Shown here: one piece after another, positions 18,001-28,453 of the stretch
Numbering within the stretch: position 1 is the stretch's first letter
Layout: each line of letters starts with the position of its first letter
Assembly (NCBI RefSeq): GCF_003367175.1
Contig: NZ_QRGA01000007.1
Coordinates: 357,060 to 421,059 of the forward strand
Length of the DNA stretch: 64,000 nucleotides
Origin: Trinickia dinghuensis
GTDB lineage: Bacteria; Pseudomonadota; Gammaproteobacteria; Burkholderiales; Burkholderiaceae
Direction of reading: 5' to 3'
Position numbers and translations under genes: made by a program
The notes under the pieces: model-generated
Databases searched by the model: none
The model's input: the letters and a program-made list of their open reading frames with translations, nothing else
What the model was told of the DNA's origin: nothing

Positions 18001-19080
18001 TTAATCCCGCACGCCGACGCGGTACTTCGTCACTTGGCGATAGGGTTTCTCGGGACGCGAGATCACGTCCTCGCGATCGGCCATGTTGATCTGGTTCGGA
18101 AACCCGCCCGCTTCGAGGCACAGCCCCGCGTGGCGCGCGTAGGTCGTCCCTTGCCGCCCACGCACGCCGTCGAGGTAGTTGCCGGTATAAAACTGCAGGC
18201 CGCGCTGATCGGTCGACACGGTCATGAACCGTCCGCTCGCCGGATCGTAGAGCCGCGCGACCTCGCATACGGGCCGCTCGCCGCTGCTCCGGGCGGCCGC
18301 GTTCGTCTCGCGCAACACGTAGCAATGATCGAAGCCGCGAGCAAGCGAAAGCTGCTCGTGCGGCCACTCGAGCCGCGCGCCGATCGGAGCCGGCTCGCGA
18401 AAATCGAATGCATTGCCGGCGACGGCCGATTCACGGATCGGGATCAACGTCGGATCGACTTCGAAGAACGCATCGGCATCGATCGAGAGGACATGGCCCT
18501 TGATGTCGGTGCCGCTCTGGCCCGACAGATTGAAATAGCCGTGACTCGTCAGATTGAGCGGCGTCGGCGCATCCGTGCTCGCGCGATAGTCGATCGTCAG
18601 TTCGCCGTCGTCGTCGAGCGCATAGCGCACCTCGGCATGCACGTTGCCCGGAAAGCCCGCATCGCCGTCTTTCGAATCGAGCGTCAGCACGAGCGTGCCG
18701 CCCTCTTCACGCGCCTGCCAGATCGCGCGATTGAAACCGGCTCTGCCGCCGTGCAGCGAATTGTCGCCCTCGTTGCGATCGGCCTGATAGGCGACGCCGT
18801 CGAGCGTGAAGCGCCCGCCGGCGATGCGATTCGCCCAGCGGCCGACGAGCGCCCCCATGTAGGTCTTCGCTTCCCAGTAATCGGCCGGCGTGTCGTGCCC
18901 GAGCAGAATATCGCCGAGCCGCCCCGCGCGATCGGGCGCGTGCCAGGAAACGAGCGTCGCGCCGAGCTCGCTCACGGACACGCGCATGCCATGCGCGTTG
19001 CGCAGCGTGTATTGATGAACGGTTCGTCCGTCGGGCAGCGCGCCCCAAGGTTCGTGCGATAACTTAGCAGTGCTGATCAT
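18001..19080 (-). CDS. galM: Aldose 1-epimerase (galactose mutarotase)
   Basis: A 359-residue beta-sandwich enzyme that interconverts alpha and beta anomers of aldoses. The catalytic base/acid pair is present: His180 in LNLTSHGYFNLSG and a Glu near residue 322 in CLEAGGFPNQIN. His110 in DNSLHGG and the N-terminal NRIAGGRF stretch also fit the family. It lies just downstream of xylR on the same strand (68 bases), so it probably acts on D-xylopyranose taken up by XylFGH and supplies the anomer used by the dehydrogenase. That pairing is inference from context. It may be cotranscribed with xylR. Confidence 0.93.
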   Translation of the reverse strand: MISTAKLSHEPWGALPDGRTVHQYTLRNAHGMRVSVSELGATLVSWHAPDRAGRLGDILLGHDTPADYWEAKTYMGALVGRWANRIAGGRFTLDGVAYQADRNEGDNSLHGGRAGFNRAIWQAREEGGTLVLTLDSKDGDAGFPGNVHAEVRYALDDDGELTIDYRASTDAPTPLNLTSHGYFNLSGQSGTDIKGHVLSIDADAFFEVDPTLIPIRESAVAGNAFDFREPAPIGARLEWPHEQLSLARGFDHCYVLRETNAAARSSGERPVCEVARLYDPASGRFMTVSTDQRGLQFYTGNYLDGVRGRQGTTYARHAGLCLEAGGFPNQINMADREDVISRPEKPYRQVTKYRVGVRD

Positions 19081-19148
19081 GTCGTCGTGAAAGTGCTCAA
19101 ATATTGGGAGAAGCCGTCAAACCTTAGAAGCTGCTTTAACCGCTGGGT

Positions 19149-20372
19149 TTATACCGCTTCTCGCGCGCTTTCGCGAGCCTGATACTCGCGCGGCGTGCAG
19201 CCGAGTTCGCGGCGAAATACCGCGTGCAAATATTGGACCGACTTGAAGCCGCAGCGGACGGCCACGTCGGCGCTCGATAGATCGCGTTTGACGAGCAGCG
19301 CCTTTGCCTGATCGAGCTTTTGCCGAAGTATCTCTTGATGCACGGTGCAGCCGAGTTCGCGCCGGAAGTGCTCCTCGAGCGACGAGCGCGAGACGCCGAC
19401 GTAATCGGCGACTTGCTCCGTCCGGATTCCCTGACACGCATACTGCCGAATGAAATGGCGCGCCCGCGCGACGTAAGGACTGGCCAGCGGCTGATGCTTC
19501 GTCGAATCGAGCACGTTGATGCCGACGGGCGGCACGAGAATCCTGCGCCCCGGAAAGCGCGCTCCGTGCAGCATTTGATGGAGCATGTGCGCGGCCGTTC
19601 GCCCCATCTCCTCCGTGCCTTGAATGACCGACGAGAGCGGAATGCGCGTCAGCGTGCGCGTGAGCGGATCGTTGTCGATGCCGATGATCGCGACATCCTC
19701 GGGCACCGGGATGCCGGCGATCAAGCAGGCCTGCAGCAGTTGCCGCGCCCGCGCGTCGGTGACCGCGATGATGCCGACCGGCTTGGGCAGCGCATCGAGC
19801 CACTGTGTCAATTGCTCGATCGCTTGATTCCAGGTCGGCGCGCTCGTCGATAGCCCGCGATAGATCTCAGCGTCGATTTGCTCGTGGGTGCGTCCGTCCG
19901 CTTCCCGCAGGCGCGAAAAGGCAAGCTCGCGCTGACGCGCCCAGCGATGCTCGTTCGAGAGCGGCAAGCTGAACAGCGCGAAATGCCGCAGTCCCGCGCC
20001 GATCAAATGCGTATAGGCGAGCGAGACGAGCTTGACGTTGTCGGTCGCGATGTACGGCACATTGTCCGGATAGTGGGACGACTCCTCGAACGACGAGCCC
20101 ACGGCCACCACCGGCAAACGGCAGTCGGCCAGCGCTTCGCTGACGGCCGGATCGTCGAAGTCGGCGATGATGCCGTCGCCGTCGAAGCGCTCGATGCCGC
20201 CGAGGCGGCAGCGGAAATCCTCTTCGAGAAACAGATTCCAGCTCACACGCGTCGAGAGCAAATACTGCCCCACGCCCGCGATGATCTCGCGGTCGTAGAC
20301 CTTGTTCGCGTTGAACAGCAGCGCGATGCGATGCGCCTTTTGCGGCGCGGGGGCGCTCGCACTCGTCTTCAA
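19149..20372 (-). CDS. xylR: XylR-type AraC-family transcription regulator of xylose genes
   Basis: About 407 residues if started at the TTG at 20372. The N-terminal part is a periplasmic-binding-protein-like sugar domain (HRIALLFNANKVYDREII at ~14-30, later VAIIGIDNDPLTRTL). The C-terminal ~100 residues are an AraC DNA-binding domain with two helix-turn-helix units (IRTEQVADYVGVSRSSLEEHF and SSADVAVRCGFKSVQYLHAVF). This is the layout of XylR, the xylose-responsive activator. The frame is open further upstream, but that stretch is Arg-rich and not like the family. No ATG or GTG lies between it and the conserved domain; the TTG has GAGGGG five bases upstream. A 17-codon ATG frame ends exactly over this TTG (see findings). 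Divergent from xylF. Confidence 0.88.
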   Translation of the reverse strand: MKTSASAPAPQKAHRIALLFNANKVYDREIIAGVGQYLLSTRVSWNLFLEEDFRCRLGGIERFDGDGIIADFDDPAVSEALADCRLPVVAVGSSFEESSHYPDNVPYIATDNVKLVSLAYTHLIGAGLRHFALFSLPLSNEHRWARQRELAFSRLREADGRTHEQIDAEIYRGLSTSAPTWNQAIEQLTQWLDALPKPVGIIAVTDARARQLLQACLIAGIPVPEDVAIIGIDNDPLTRTLTRIPLSSVIQGTEEMGRTAAHMLHQMLHGARFPGRRILVPPVGINVLDSTKHQPLASPYVARARHFIRQYACQGIRTEQVADYVGVSRSSLEEHFRRELGCTVHQEILRQKLDQAKALLVKRDLSSADVAVRCGFKSVQYLHAVFRRELGCTPREYQARESAREAV

Positions 20373-20422
20373 AGCGGCCCCTCGCCGGCTCGCTCGCCCA
20401 CTCCCGATAGGGCTTCGCGCAT
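20369..20422 (-). CDS. Short leader frame overlapping the xylR start
   Basis: A 17-codon frame (MREALSGVGERAGEGPL, stop TGA) starts at an ATG with GGGAG seven bases upstream. Its TGA overlaps the xylR TTG as TTGA. It may be a coupling leader, or the true start of xylR separated from the body by a frameshift. Confidence 0.35.
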   Translation of the reverse strand: MREALSGVGERAGEGPL

Positions 20423-20473
20423 GGTGTCGTCTCCCATTGATCGTTGCTCGTCGATCGTCGTTCTTTCGATGTC

Positions 20474-20506
20474 GCTTCTTCGTTGCTTCTTCGTTGCTTC
20501 TTCGTC
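20474..20506 (+). repeat. Three tandem copies of an 11-bp unit
   Basis: GCTTCTTCGTT is repeated three times (the last copy ends in C) in the xylR-xylF intergenic region. Being non-coding, changes of copy number would alter the spacing between the two promoters. Confidence 0.85.
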
Positions 20507-20821
20507 GTTGGTCGTACGCGCGCTTGCGGCGCCGGCATCGACGGCATTCGTCGCGTTCCGCGATTTTAGGCGCGAATGGCACGGCCGCCGTGCACTTCGA
20601 TGCGCTCCGGCAAGAAACGTTAATCGCGCTGCGCAATTTCGCAATTGTGGCCGATGCGGCGCCGCTGCACCATGGCCGCACTTCGAGACCCGCCGCCCGA
20701 CCTTCGCATCCGGCGTCCTCGCAAGAAACACCGCTTTGCTTGCGTGCGAGTCGCCGCGCTCAGGCGCCGGTCTAAGCGGCACAACAGGCGACATCCCAAT
20801 ATATAAGACAGGAGTGGAGAC
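20507..20821. promoter_or_regulatory. xylR-xylF divergent control region
   Basis: The rest of the ~450-base gap between xylR and xylF. A direct repeat CGCAATT-T-CGCAATT (20632-20646), which also contains the inverted pair CAATT/AATTG, is the best candidate for a XylR site. A GGAG ribosome site lies before the xylF ATG. I could not fix the -35/-10 elements. Confidence 0.4.
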
Positions 20822-21850
20822 ATGGCATCTGCAAAGCGTCGTTCCATTTTAGGCTCGTTCATCGCGGGCGCGGTTCTCGCCGGCATCTCGCTCGCGGCAC
20901 CGCTCGCGCATGCCAGCAAGGCACACCCCGTCATCGGCTTTTGCATCGACGACTTGCGCGTCGAGCGCTGGGCGCGCGATCGCGACTACTTCGTCGCCGC
21001 GGCGCAGAAGCTAGGCGCGACGGTCTCGGTGCAATCGGCCGACGCCAGCGAAGAGCGTCAGATCTCGCAGATCGAAAACTTGATCTCGCGCGGCGTGGAC
21101 GTGATCGTCATCGTGCCGTTCAACTCGAAGACGCTCGGCAATGTCGTCGCCGAAGCGAAGAAGGCCGGCATCAAAGTCATCTCCTACGACCGCCTGATTC
21201 TCGATGCCGACGTCGACGCTTATATCTCGTTCGACAACGAGAAGGTCGGCGAACTGCAGGCCAAGGGCGTCTACGACGCGCAGCCGAAGGGCAACTACTT
21301 CCTGCTCGGCGGCTCGCCGACGGACAACAACGCCAAGATGCTGCGCGAAGGCCAGCTCAAGGTCCTCAAGCCCGCGATCGACCGCGGCGACATCAAGATC
21401 GTCGGCCAGCAGTGGGTGCCCGAATGGAACGCATCGACGGCGCTGCGCATCGTCGAGGATGCGCTGACGGCCAACAACAACAAGATCGACGCGATCGTTG
21501 CCTCGAACGACGGCACGGCCGGCGGCGCGATTCAAGCGCTGGCCGCGCAAAAGCTTGCCGGCAAGGTGCCCGTCTCGGGCCAGGACGCCGATCTCGCCGC
21601 CGTGAAGCGCGTGATCGCGGGCACGCAGACGATGACCGTCTACAAGCCGATCAAGCTCATCGCGACCAACGCGGCCCAGCTCGCCGTCGATCTCGCGCAA
21701 GGCCGCAAGCCCGCCTACAACGCGCAATACGACAACGGCAAGAAGAAGGTCGACACGGTCCTGCTGCAGCCGATCGTGCTGACCAAGAAGAACGTCGACG
21801 TCGTGGTCAAGGACGGCTTCTACACGCAAGCGCAGATCTCGAGCCAATAA
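20822..21850 (+). CDS. xylF: D-xylose ABC transporter, periplasmic binding protein
   Basis: A 342-residue periplasmic sugar-binding protein. A signal peptide ends near AHASKA (residues ~1-31). The mature protein is a two-lobed type I binding fold with [20 protein letters not shown], the [17 protein letters not shown] helix, and NGSPTDNNA-like and [14 protein letters not shown] sugar-pocket segments that match the XylF group. It delivers D-xylose to XylGH. First gene of xylFGH, followed by xylG after 98 bases. Confidence 0.95.
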   Translation: MASAKRRSILGSFIAGAVLAGISLAAPLAHASKAHPVIGFCIDDLRVERWARDRDYFVAAAQKLGATVSVQSADASEERQISQIENLISRGVDVIVIVPFNSKTLGNVVAEAKKAGIKVISYDRLILDADVDAYISFDNEKVGELQAKGVYDAQPKGNYFLLGGSPTDNNAKMLREGQLKVLKPAIDRGDIKIVGQQWVPEWNASTALRIVEDALTANNNKIDAIVASNDGTAGGAIQALAAQKLAGKVPVSGQDADLAAVKRVIAGTQTMTVYKPIKLIATNAAQLAVDLAQGRKPAYNAQYDNGKKKVDTVLLQPIVLTKKNVDVVVKDGFYTQAQISSQ

Positions 21851-21948
21851 GGACCGAACGCGCGAACGCTTCGCAAGCGCGCGCGGCGCCCATCCCCGAT
21901 GGGGCCGCCGCGCGCTCGAGAAGACGCACCGAACAAGGAACGAGACGC

Positions 21949-23519
<1,571 letters not shown>

Positions 23520-23523
<4 letters not shown>

Positions 23524-24710
23524 CACCGGACCTTTCCTCCGCCCGCCCGGCAACCGCCGCCTCCCCGGCCGGCGCCGACCGCATCCGCCAATGGTTCGCG
23601 CGCTACAAGATCCTCGCGCTGCTGATCGCCGTGGCGCTGATTTGGCTGTTCTTCGGCGTCCTCACGCACGGCGCGTTCGCCACGCCGCGCAACTTGTCGA
23701 ATCTGTTGCGGCAGATGGCGATCAGCGGGATGCTCGCCTGCGGCATGGTGTTCGTCATCATCGCCGGCGAAATCGACTTGTCGGTCGGCTCGCTGCTGGG
23801 GCTGCTCGGCGGCGTCGCCGCGATCCTCGACGCGAATCGCAACTGGCCGATCGAAGCGACGATTCCCGTGGTGCTGGCGCTCGGCGTCGTAGCGGGCCTC
23901 GTCAACGGCTGGCTCTCGACCTACCGGCGCGTGCCGTCGTTCATCGTCGGCCTCGGCGGCATGCTCGCCTATCGCGGCATCCTGCTCGGCATTACGGGCG
24001 GCTCGACGATCGCGCCGGTATCGGATCGCTTTGTCTTCCTCGGCCAAGGCTATCTGCCGCGTCTCGCGGGCAACGCGCTCGCGCTGCTGCTGTTCGCCGT
24101 GCTCGCCTTCGTCACGGTGCGCGCCCGGAGCAACCGCCGCCGCTACGAACTTCCCGTGCCGCCGCTTTGGCAAGACGCCACGAAGATCGTCGGGGCGGGC
24201 GCCGTCATCTTCGCGTTCGTCGCCACGCTCGACGACTACGGCGGCATCCCCGTCCCGGTATTGCTCGTGCTGCTCATGCTCGGCATCTTCACGTGGGTGG
24301 CGACGCAGACCGTGTTCGGGCGCCGCATCTACTCGGTCGGGTCGAACCTCGAAGCCACGCGGCTCTCGGGCGTCGACACGAACCGCGTCAAGCTCGCGAT
24401 CTTCGCGCTGATGGGCCTCATGTGCGCGTTCGCCGGCATCGTCAATACGGCGCGGCTCGCGGCCGGCTCGCCGTCTGCGGGGAACATGGGCGAACTCGAC
24501 GCGATCGCGGCCTGCTTCATCGGCGGCACCTCGATGCGCGGCGGATCGGGCACGGTCTACGGCGCGCTGATCGGCGCGCTCGTGATGGCCAGCCTCGACA
24601 ACGGCATGTCGATGCTCGACGTCGATGCCTACTGGCAGATGATCGCAAAAGGCGCGATCCTAGTCGTTGCCGTTTGGATCGACGTGGTGTCGCGCACGAA
24701 TCGGCGCTAA
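23520..24710 (+). CDS. xylH: D-xylose ABC transporter, permease
   Basis: A 396-residue inner-membrane protein with about ten hydrophobic segments. The BPD_transp_2 family signature [19 protein letters not shown] is at residues ~79-97, and the C-terminal [24 protein letters not shown] is also characteristic. It forms the membrane channel with XylG. The start ATG overlaps the xylG stop by four bases. Third gene of the uptake unit. Confidence 0.95.
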
Positions 24711-24780
24711 TCGACGCTAATCGACACAAAAGCGGCCCTGAATCGGCGTTGAGCCGACGTTGAGTCGGCGCTGATTCTGC
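24699..24780 (+). repeat. Short direct repeats and nested hairpins after xylH
   Basis: Two small arrays: three ~10-bp units of the AATCGACGCT type at 24699-24727, overlapping the xylH stop, and about three 11-bp units (AATCGGCGTTG-like) at 24741-24773. In the second array alternating GTCGGC/GCCGAC arms can form competing hairpins, such as GCCGAC-gttga-GTCGGC at 24753-24769. No T-run follows, so this is not a standard terminator. Confidence 0.6.
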
Positions 24781-24877
24781 GTCATAAAACGCAAGCCCGG
24801 CTCGCTGCGGTGCAGCACGAAGCACCGAGAACCGCCCCGCAGGTGGGCGGCATTTTCTTCAAACGTGGAATTTTGCA

Positions 24878-25651
24878 ATGTCGTACGCCATTTATCCGAG
24901 CTTGGTCGACCAGACCGTCGTCATCACGGGCGGCGGGAGCGGCATCGGCGCCGCGATCGTCGAAGCGTTCGCCACGCAGGGCGCGCGCGTCTTTTTCCTC
25001 GATATTGCCGAGACCGATTCGAAAGCGCTGGCCGAGCGGCTTAGCGAGTGCAAGCACCGGCCCGTCTTCCACCAGTGCGACTTGCGCGATATCGCGGCGA
25101 TCGAGCGCGTATTTACGGCGATCTGCGCCGAAGCGGGCATGATCGACGTCCTCGTCAACAATGCGGCCAACGACGATCGCCATCCCTTCGGCTCGATCAC
25201 CCCGGCCTACTGGGACGAGCGCATCGCCGTGAACTTGCGGCACCAATTTTTCTGCGCGCAATACGCAGCTTCCGGCATGAAGAGTGCGGGCAAAGGGGTA
25301 ATTCTGAACCTCGGCTCGATCTCGTGGCACACCGCGCTGCCGAACCTTTCCATCTATATGACGGCTAAAGCCGGCATCGAAGGGCTCACGCGCGGGCTCG
25401 CCCGCGAACTCGGCGTCTTCGGCATCCGCGTCAACGCGATCGTCCCGGGCGCCGTGCGCACGCCGAGGCAGATGAAGCTGTGGCAATCGCCCGAAAGCGA
25501 AGCGAAGCTTATCGCCGATCAATGTCTGCCCGAGCGGGTCGAGCCTGAGCACGTCGCGCGCATGGTCTTGTTTCTCGCATCGGACGACGGCTCGCGCTGC
25601 TCGGGACGCGAGTACTTCGTCGATGCGGGATGGTATGGAGCATCCTCATGA
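24878..25651 (+). CDS. xylB: NAD-dependent D-xylose 1-dehydrogenase (SDR)
   Basis: A 257-residue short-chain dehydrogenase oxidising D-xylose to D-xylono-lactone, the first Weimberg step. The cofactor loop TGGGSGIG is at 17-24 and the acidic Asp42 after the second strand favours NAD. The catalytic set is Ser147/149, Tyr160 and Lys164 (YMTAK). NNAANDDRH, NLGSISWH and the C-terminal SGREYFVDAGW closely match the Caulobacter crescentus xylose dehydrogenase, whose gene is also called xylB (not the xylulokinase of that name). It overlaps the next gene by four bases. Confidence 0.92.
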   Translation: MSYAIYPSLVDQTVVITGGGSGIGAAIVEAFATQGARVFFLDIAETDSKALAERLSECKHRPVFHQCDLRDIAAIERVFTAICAEAGMIDVLVNNAANDDRHPFGSITPAYWDERIAVNLRHQFFCAQYAASGMKSAGKGVILNLGSISWHTALPNLSIYMTAKAGIEGLTRGLARELGVFGIRVNAIVPGAVRTPRQMKLWQSPESEAKLIADQCLPERVEPEHVARMVLFLASDDGSRCSGREYFVDAGWYGASS

Positions 25652-26532
25652 TTTCACCCGAATGCATTTGGCCTCTAGGTACCGAACTCGGTGAAGGGCC
25701 CGTATGGAGCAAAGCCGATAAAGCCGTCTATTTCGTCGACATCAAGCGCAAGCACATCCACCGCTATGAAACCGAAACGCGCGAGACGATGACCTGGCCC
25801 GCGCCGAGCGAGCCCGGCTTCATCGTCCCAGCCTCCGACGAAACGTTCATTTGCGGGCTGCGCAAGGGGCTGTATCGGTTCGATGCACGCACCGGAAGCT
25901 TCGACAAACTCGTGGACGTCGAGCACGATCGCGCCGGCAATCGCCTGAACGATGGCTTTGCCGACCCACAGGGCTATCTGTGGTTCGGCACGATGGACGA
26001 CGGCGAAACCGAGCCGACCGGCGCCCTCTATCGCGTCGGCGACGACGGCAAAGTGGCACTGCGCGACGACGGCTACGACATTGCAAACGGCCCGGCGATG
26101 AGCCCCGACCGGCGCACGCTGTACCACACCGACACGCGCGGGCAGACGATCTACGCCTCCGACGTCGGCGAACACGGCGCGCTGTCGAACAAGCGCGTCT
26201 TCGTCAAAGTGCAAGGCTCGGCGTACCCCGACGGGATGGCCGTCGATGCCGAAGGCTGCGTCTGGGTCGCGCTTTACACCGGCGGATGCATCGAACGCTA
26301 CTCGCCGGACGGCAAGCAGATCGACACCGTCGCGTTCCCCTGCTCGAACATCACGAAGCTCGTGTTCGGCGGCGACGACCTGCGTACCGCCTATGTCACG
26401 ACGGCACAGAAAGGATTGAGCGAAGCCAAGCGCGAACGCGAAACGCTGGCGGGCGGCTTGTTCACGTTTCGCTCGCCCGTTCCGGGCTTGCCGCAGAACG
26501 TGCTGACGCGCGGCCTCGTGCGCGCGCGCTAA
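25648..26532 (+). CDS. xylC: Xylonolactonase (SMP-30/gluconolactonase family)
   Basis: A 294-residue beta-propeller hydrolase that opens the lactone made by the upstream dehydrogenase to D-xylonate. Metal-site residues are in place: Glu in LGEGPVW (~16), Asn in the NRLNDGFADPQG stretch (~100), and Asp in GSAYPDGMAVD. The frame opens a few codons earlier, but the ATG at 25648 overlaps the stop of the dehydrogenase gene (ATGA) and begins the standard MISPECIWPLG. Coupled translation with the dehydrogenase is expected. Confidence 0.9.
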   Translation: MISPECIWPLGTELGEGPVWSKADKAVYFVDIKRKHIHRYETETRETMTWPAPSEPGFIVPASDETFICGLRKGLYRFDARTGSFDKLVDVEHDRAGNRLNDGFADPQGYLWFGTMDDGETEPTGALYRVGDDGKVALRDDGYDIANGPAMSPDRRTLYHTDTRGQTIYASDVGEHGALSNKRVFVKVQGSAYPDGMAVDAEGCVWVALYTGGCIERYSPDGKQIDTVAFPCSNITKLVFGGDDLRTAYVTTAQKGLSEAKRERETLAGGLFTFRSPVPGLPQNVLTRGLVRAR

Positions 26533-26613
26533 CCGGCACCGACTATCACGCCGGTCATGCGAATCACGCTGTTCATGCAGGTCATGAGTCATAGTTAGGA
26601 GCACGAAACACCC

Positions 26614-28401
26614 ATGTCACCGACGCCCCCGCGCAGGCTGCGCAGCCAAAACTGGTTCGACGATCCGACTCACGCCGATATGACGGCACTGTACGTCGAA
26701 CGCTTCATGAACTACGGCCTCACGCGCGAGGAGTTGCAATCGGGCCGGCCGATCATCGGCATCGCGCAGACGGGCAGCGATCTCGCGCCCTGCAACCGCC
26801 ATCACATTGAGTTGGCCGCCCGCACGAAGGCCGGCATCCGCGACGCCGGCGGCATTCCGATGGAGTTTCCGGTCCATCCGCTGGCCGAGCAAAGCCGGCG
26901 GCCGACGGCGGCGCTCGACCGCAATCTCGCCTATCTCGGCCTCGTCGAAATTCTGCACGGCTATCCGCTCGACGGCGTCGTGCTGACGACGGGCTGCGAC
27001 AAGACGACGCCCGCCTGCCTGATGGCCGCGGCCACGGTCGATCTGCCGGCCATCGTGCTGTCGGGCGGCCCGATGCTCGACGGCTGGTTCGAGGGCAAGC
27101 GCGTGGGCTCGGGCACGGTCATCTGGCATGCCCGCAACCTGCTTGCGACCGGCGAGATCGACTACGAGGGCTTCATGCGGCTCACGGCGGCGGCGTCGCC
27201 GTCGATCGGGCACTGCAACACGATGGGCACGGCGCTGTCGATGAATAGCCTGGCGGAGGCGCTCGGCATGTCGCTGCCCGGATGCGCATCGATACCGGCT
27301 GCCTATCGCGAGCGCGGACAGATGGCCTATGCGACGGGCAAGCGCATCGTCGATCTCGTGCGCGAGGACATTCGCCCTTCTCATATCCTCACGCGCGAGG
27401 CATTCGAAAATGCGATCGTCGTGGCCTCGGCGCTTGGCGCATCGACGAACTGCCCGCCGCATCTGATCGCGATCGCGCGCCACATCGGCGTCGAACTTTC
27501 GCTCGACGATTGGCAGCGCCTCGGTGCCGACGTCCCGCTGCTCGCCAACTGCATGCCGGCCGGCGAGTACCTCGGCGAGGGCTTTCATCGCGCGGGCGGG
27601 GTGCCCGCCGTGTTGCGGCAGCTTGCCCAAGCGGGCCTGCTGCACGGCGAATGTTCGACCGTGTCAGGCAGCACGATTGCCGAGATCGTCCGCCAAGCGC
27701 CCGATGCCGACGGCGACGTCATTCGTTCGCACGCCGAACCGTTGAAGCACGGCGCCGGGTTCATCGTGCTGTCGGGCAATTTCTTCGACAGCGCGATCAT
27801 GAAAATGTCGGTGGTCGGCGAGGCATTTCGCCGGGCTTATCTCAGCGAGCCGGGCTCGGAGAACGCCTTCGAAGCGCGCGCCGTCGTCTTCGACGGCCCC
27901 GAGGACTACCGAGCGCGCATCGACGATCCAGCGCTCGGAATCGACGAGCGCTGCCTCCTGGTCATGCGCGGCTGCGGCACGCTCGGCTACCCGGGCAGTG
28001 CCGAAGTCGTCAACATGGCGCCGCCGGCCGAACTCGTGAAGCGCGGCGTGACGTCGCTGCCGTGCATGGGCGACGGGCGGCAAAGCGGGACGTCGGCAAG
28101 CCCTTCGATTCTGAACATGTCGCCCGAATCGGCGGCCGGCGGCGGGCTTTCGCTGATGCGCACGGACGATCGCGTGCGAGTCGATCTGAACGCGCGGCGC
28201 GTGGAACTGCTCGTCGACGAAACCGAGCTGGCTCGCCGGCGCGAAGAAGAAACCGCCCCGAGCGTGCCGGCCTCGCAAACGCCGTGGCAGGAAATCTACC
28301 GGCAGTTCGTCGGACAGCTTTCGACCGGCGGATGCCTCGAGCCCGCCACGCTCTATCTGAAAGTCATCGAAACGCGCGGCGATCCGCGCCATTCGCATTG
28401 A
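26614..28401 (+). CDS. xylD: D-xylonate dehydratase (IlvD/Edd family)
   Basis: A 595-residue iron-sulfur dehydratase converting D-xylonate to 2-keto-3-deoxy-D-xylonate. The three cluster cysteines Cys60 (DLAPCNRH), Cys128 (TTGCDKTTPAC) and Cys201 (GHCNTMGTA), with Lys130, occupy the same positions as in the [2Fe-2S] sugar-acid dehydratases (L-arabinonate/D-xylonate type). The gene has a TTAGGAGC ribosome site. Sequence alone cannot separate xylonate from arabinonate activity; the neighbours favour xylonate. It follows xylC by 81 bases. Confidence 0.9.
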   Translation: MSPTPPRRLRSQNWFDDPTHADMTALYVERFMNYGLTREELQSGRPIIGIAQTGSDLAPCNRHHIELAARTKAGIRDAGGIPMEFPVHPLAEQSRRPTAALDRNLAYLGLVEILHGYPLDGVVLTTGCDKTTPACLMAAATVDLPAIVLSGGPMLDGWFEGKRVGSGTVIWHARNLLATGEIDYEGFMRLTAAASPSIGHCNTMGTALSMNSLAEALGMSLPGCASIPAAYRERGQMAYATGKRIVDLVREDIRPSHILTREAFENAIVVASALGASTNCPPHLIAIARHIGVELSLDDWQRLGADVPLLANCMPAGEYLGEGFHRAGGVPAVLRQLAQAGLLHGECSTVSGSTIAEIVRQAPDADGDVIRSHAEPLKHGAGFIVLSGNFFDSAIMKMSVVGEAFRRAYLSEPGSENAFEARAVVFDGPEDYRARIDDPALGIDERCLLVMRGCGTLGYPGSAEVVNMAPPAELVKRGVTSLPCMGDGRQSGTSASPSILNMSPESAAGGGLSLMRTDDRVRVDLNARRVELLVDETELARRREEETAPSVPASQTPWQEIYRQFVGQLSTGGCLEPATLYLKVIETRGDPRHSH

Positions 28402-28453
28402 CCCGATCCAATCGCTCCAATCATTGACTTCACTCCGCCGAGACCTGACCGAC

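Noticed and set aside
20373-20681. Long N-terminal extension of xylR
   Set aside because: It is an Arg-rich low-complexity frame across the repeat and control region and is not part of XylR proteins.
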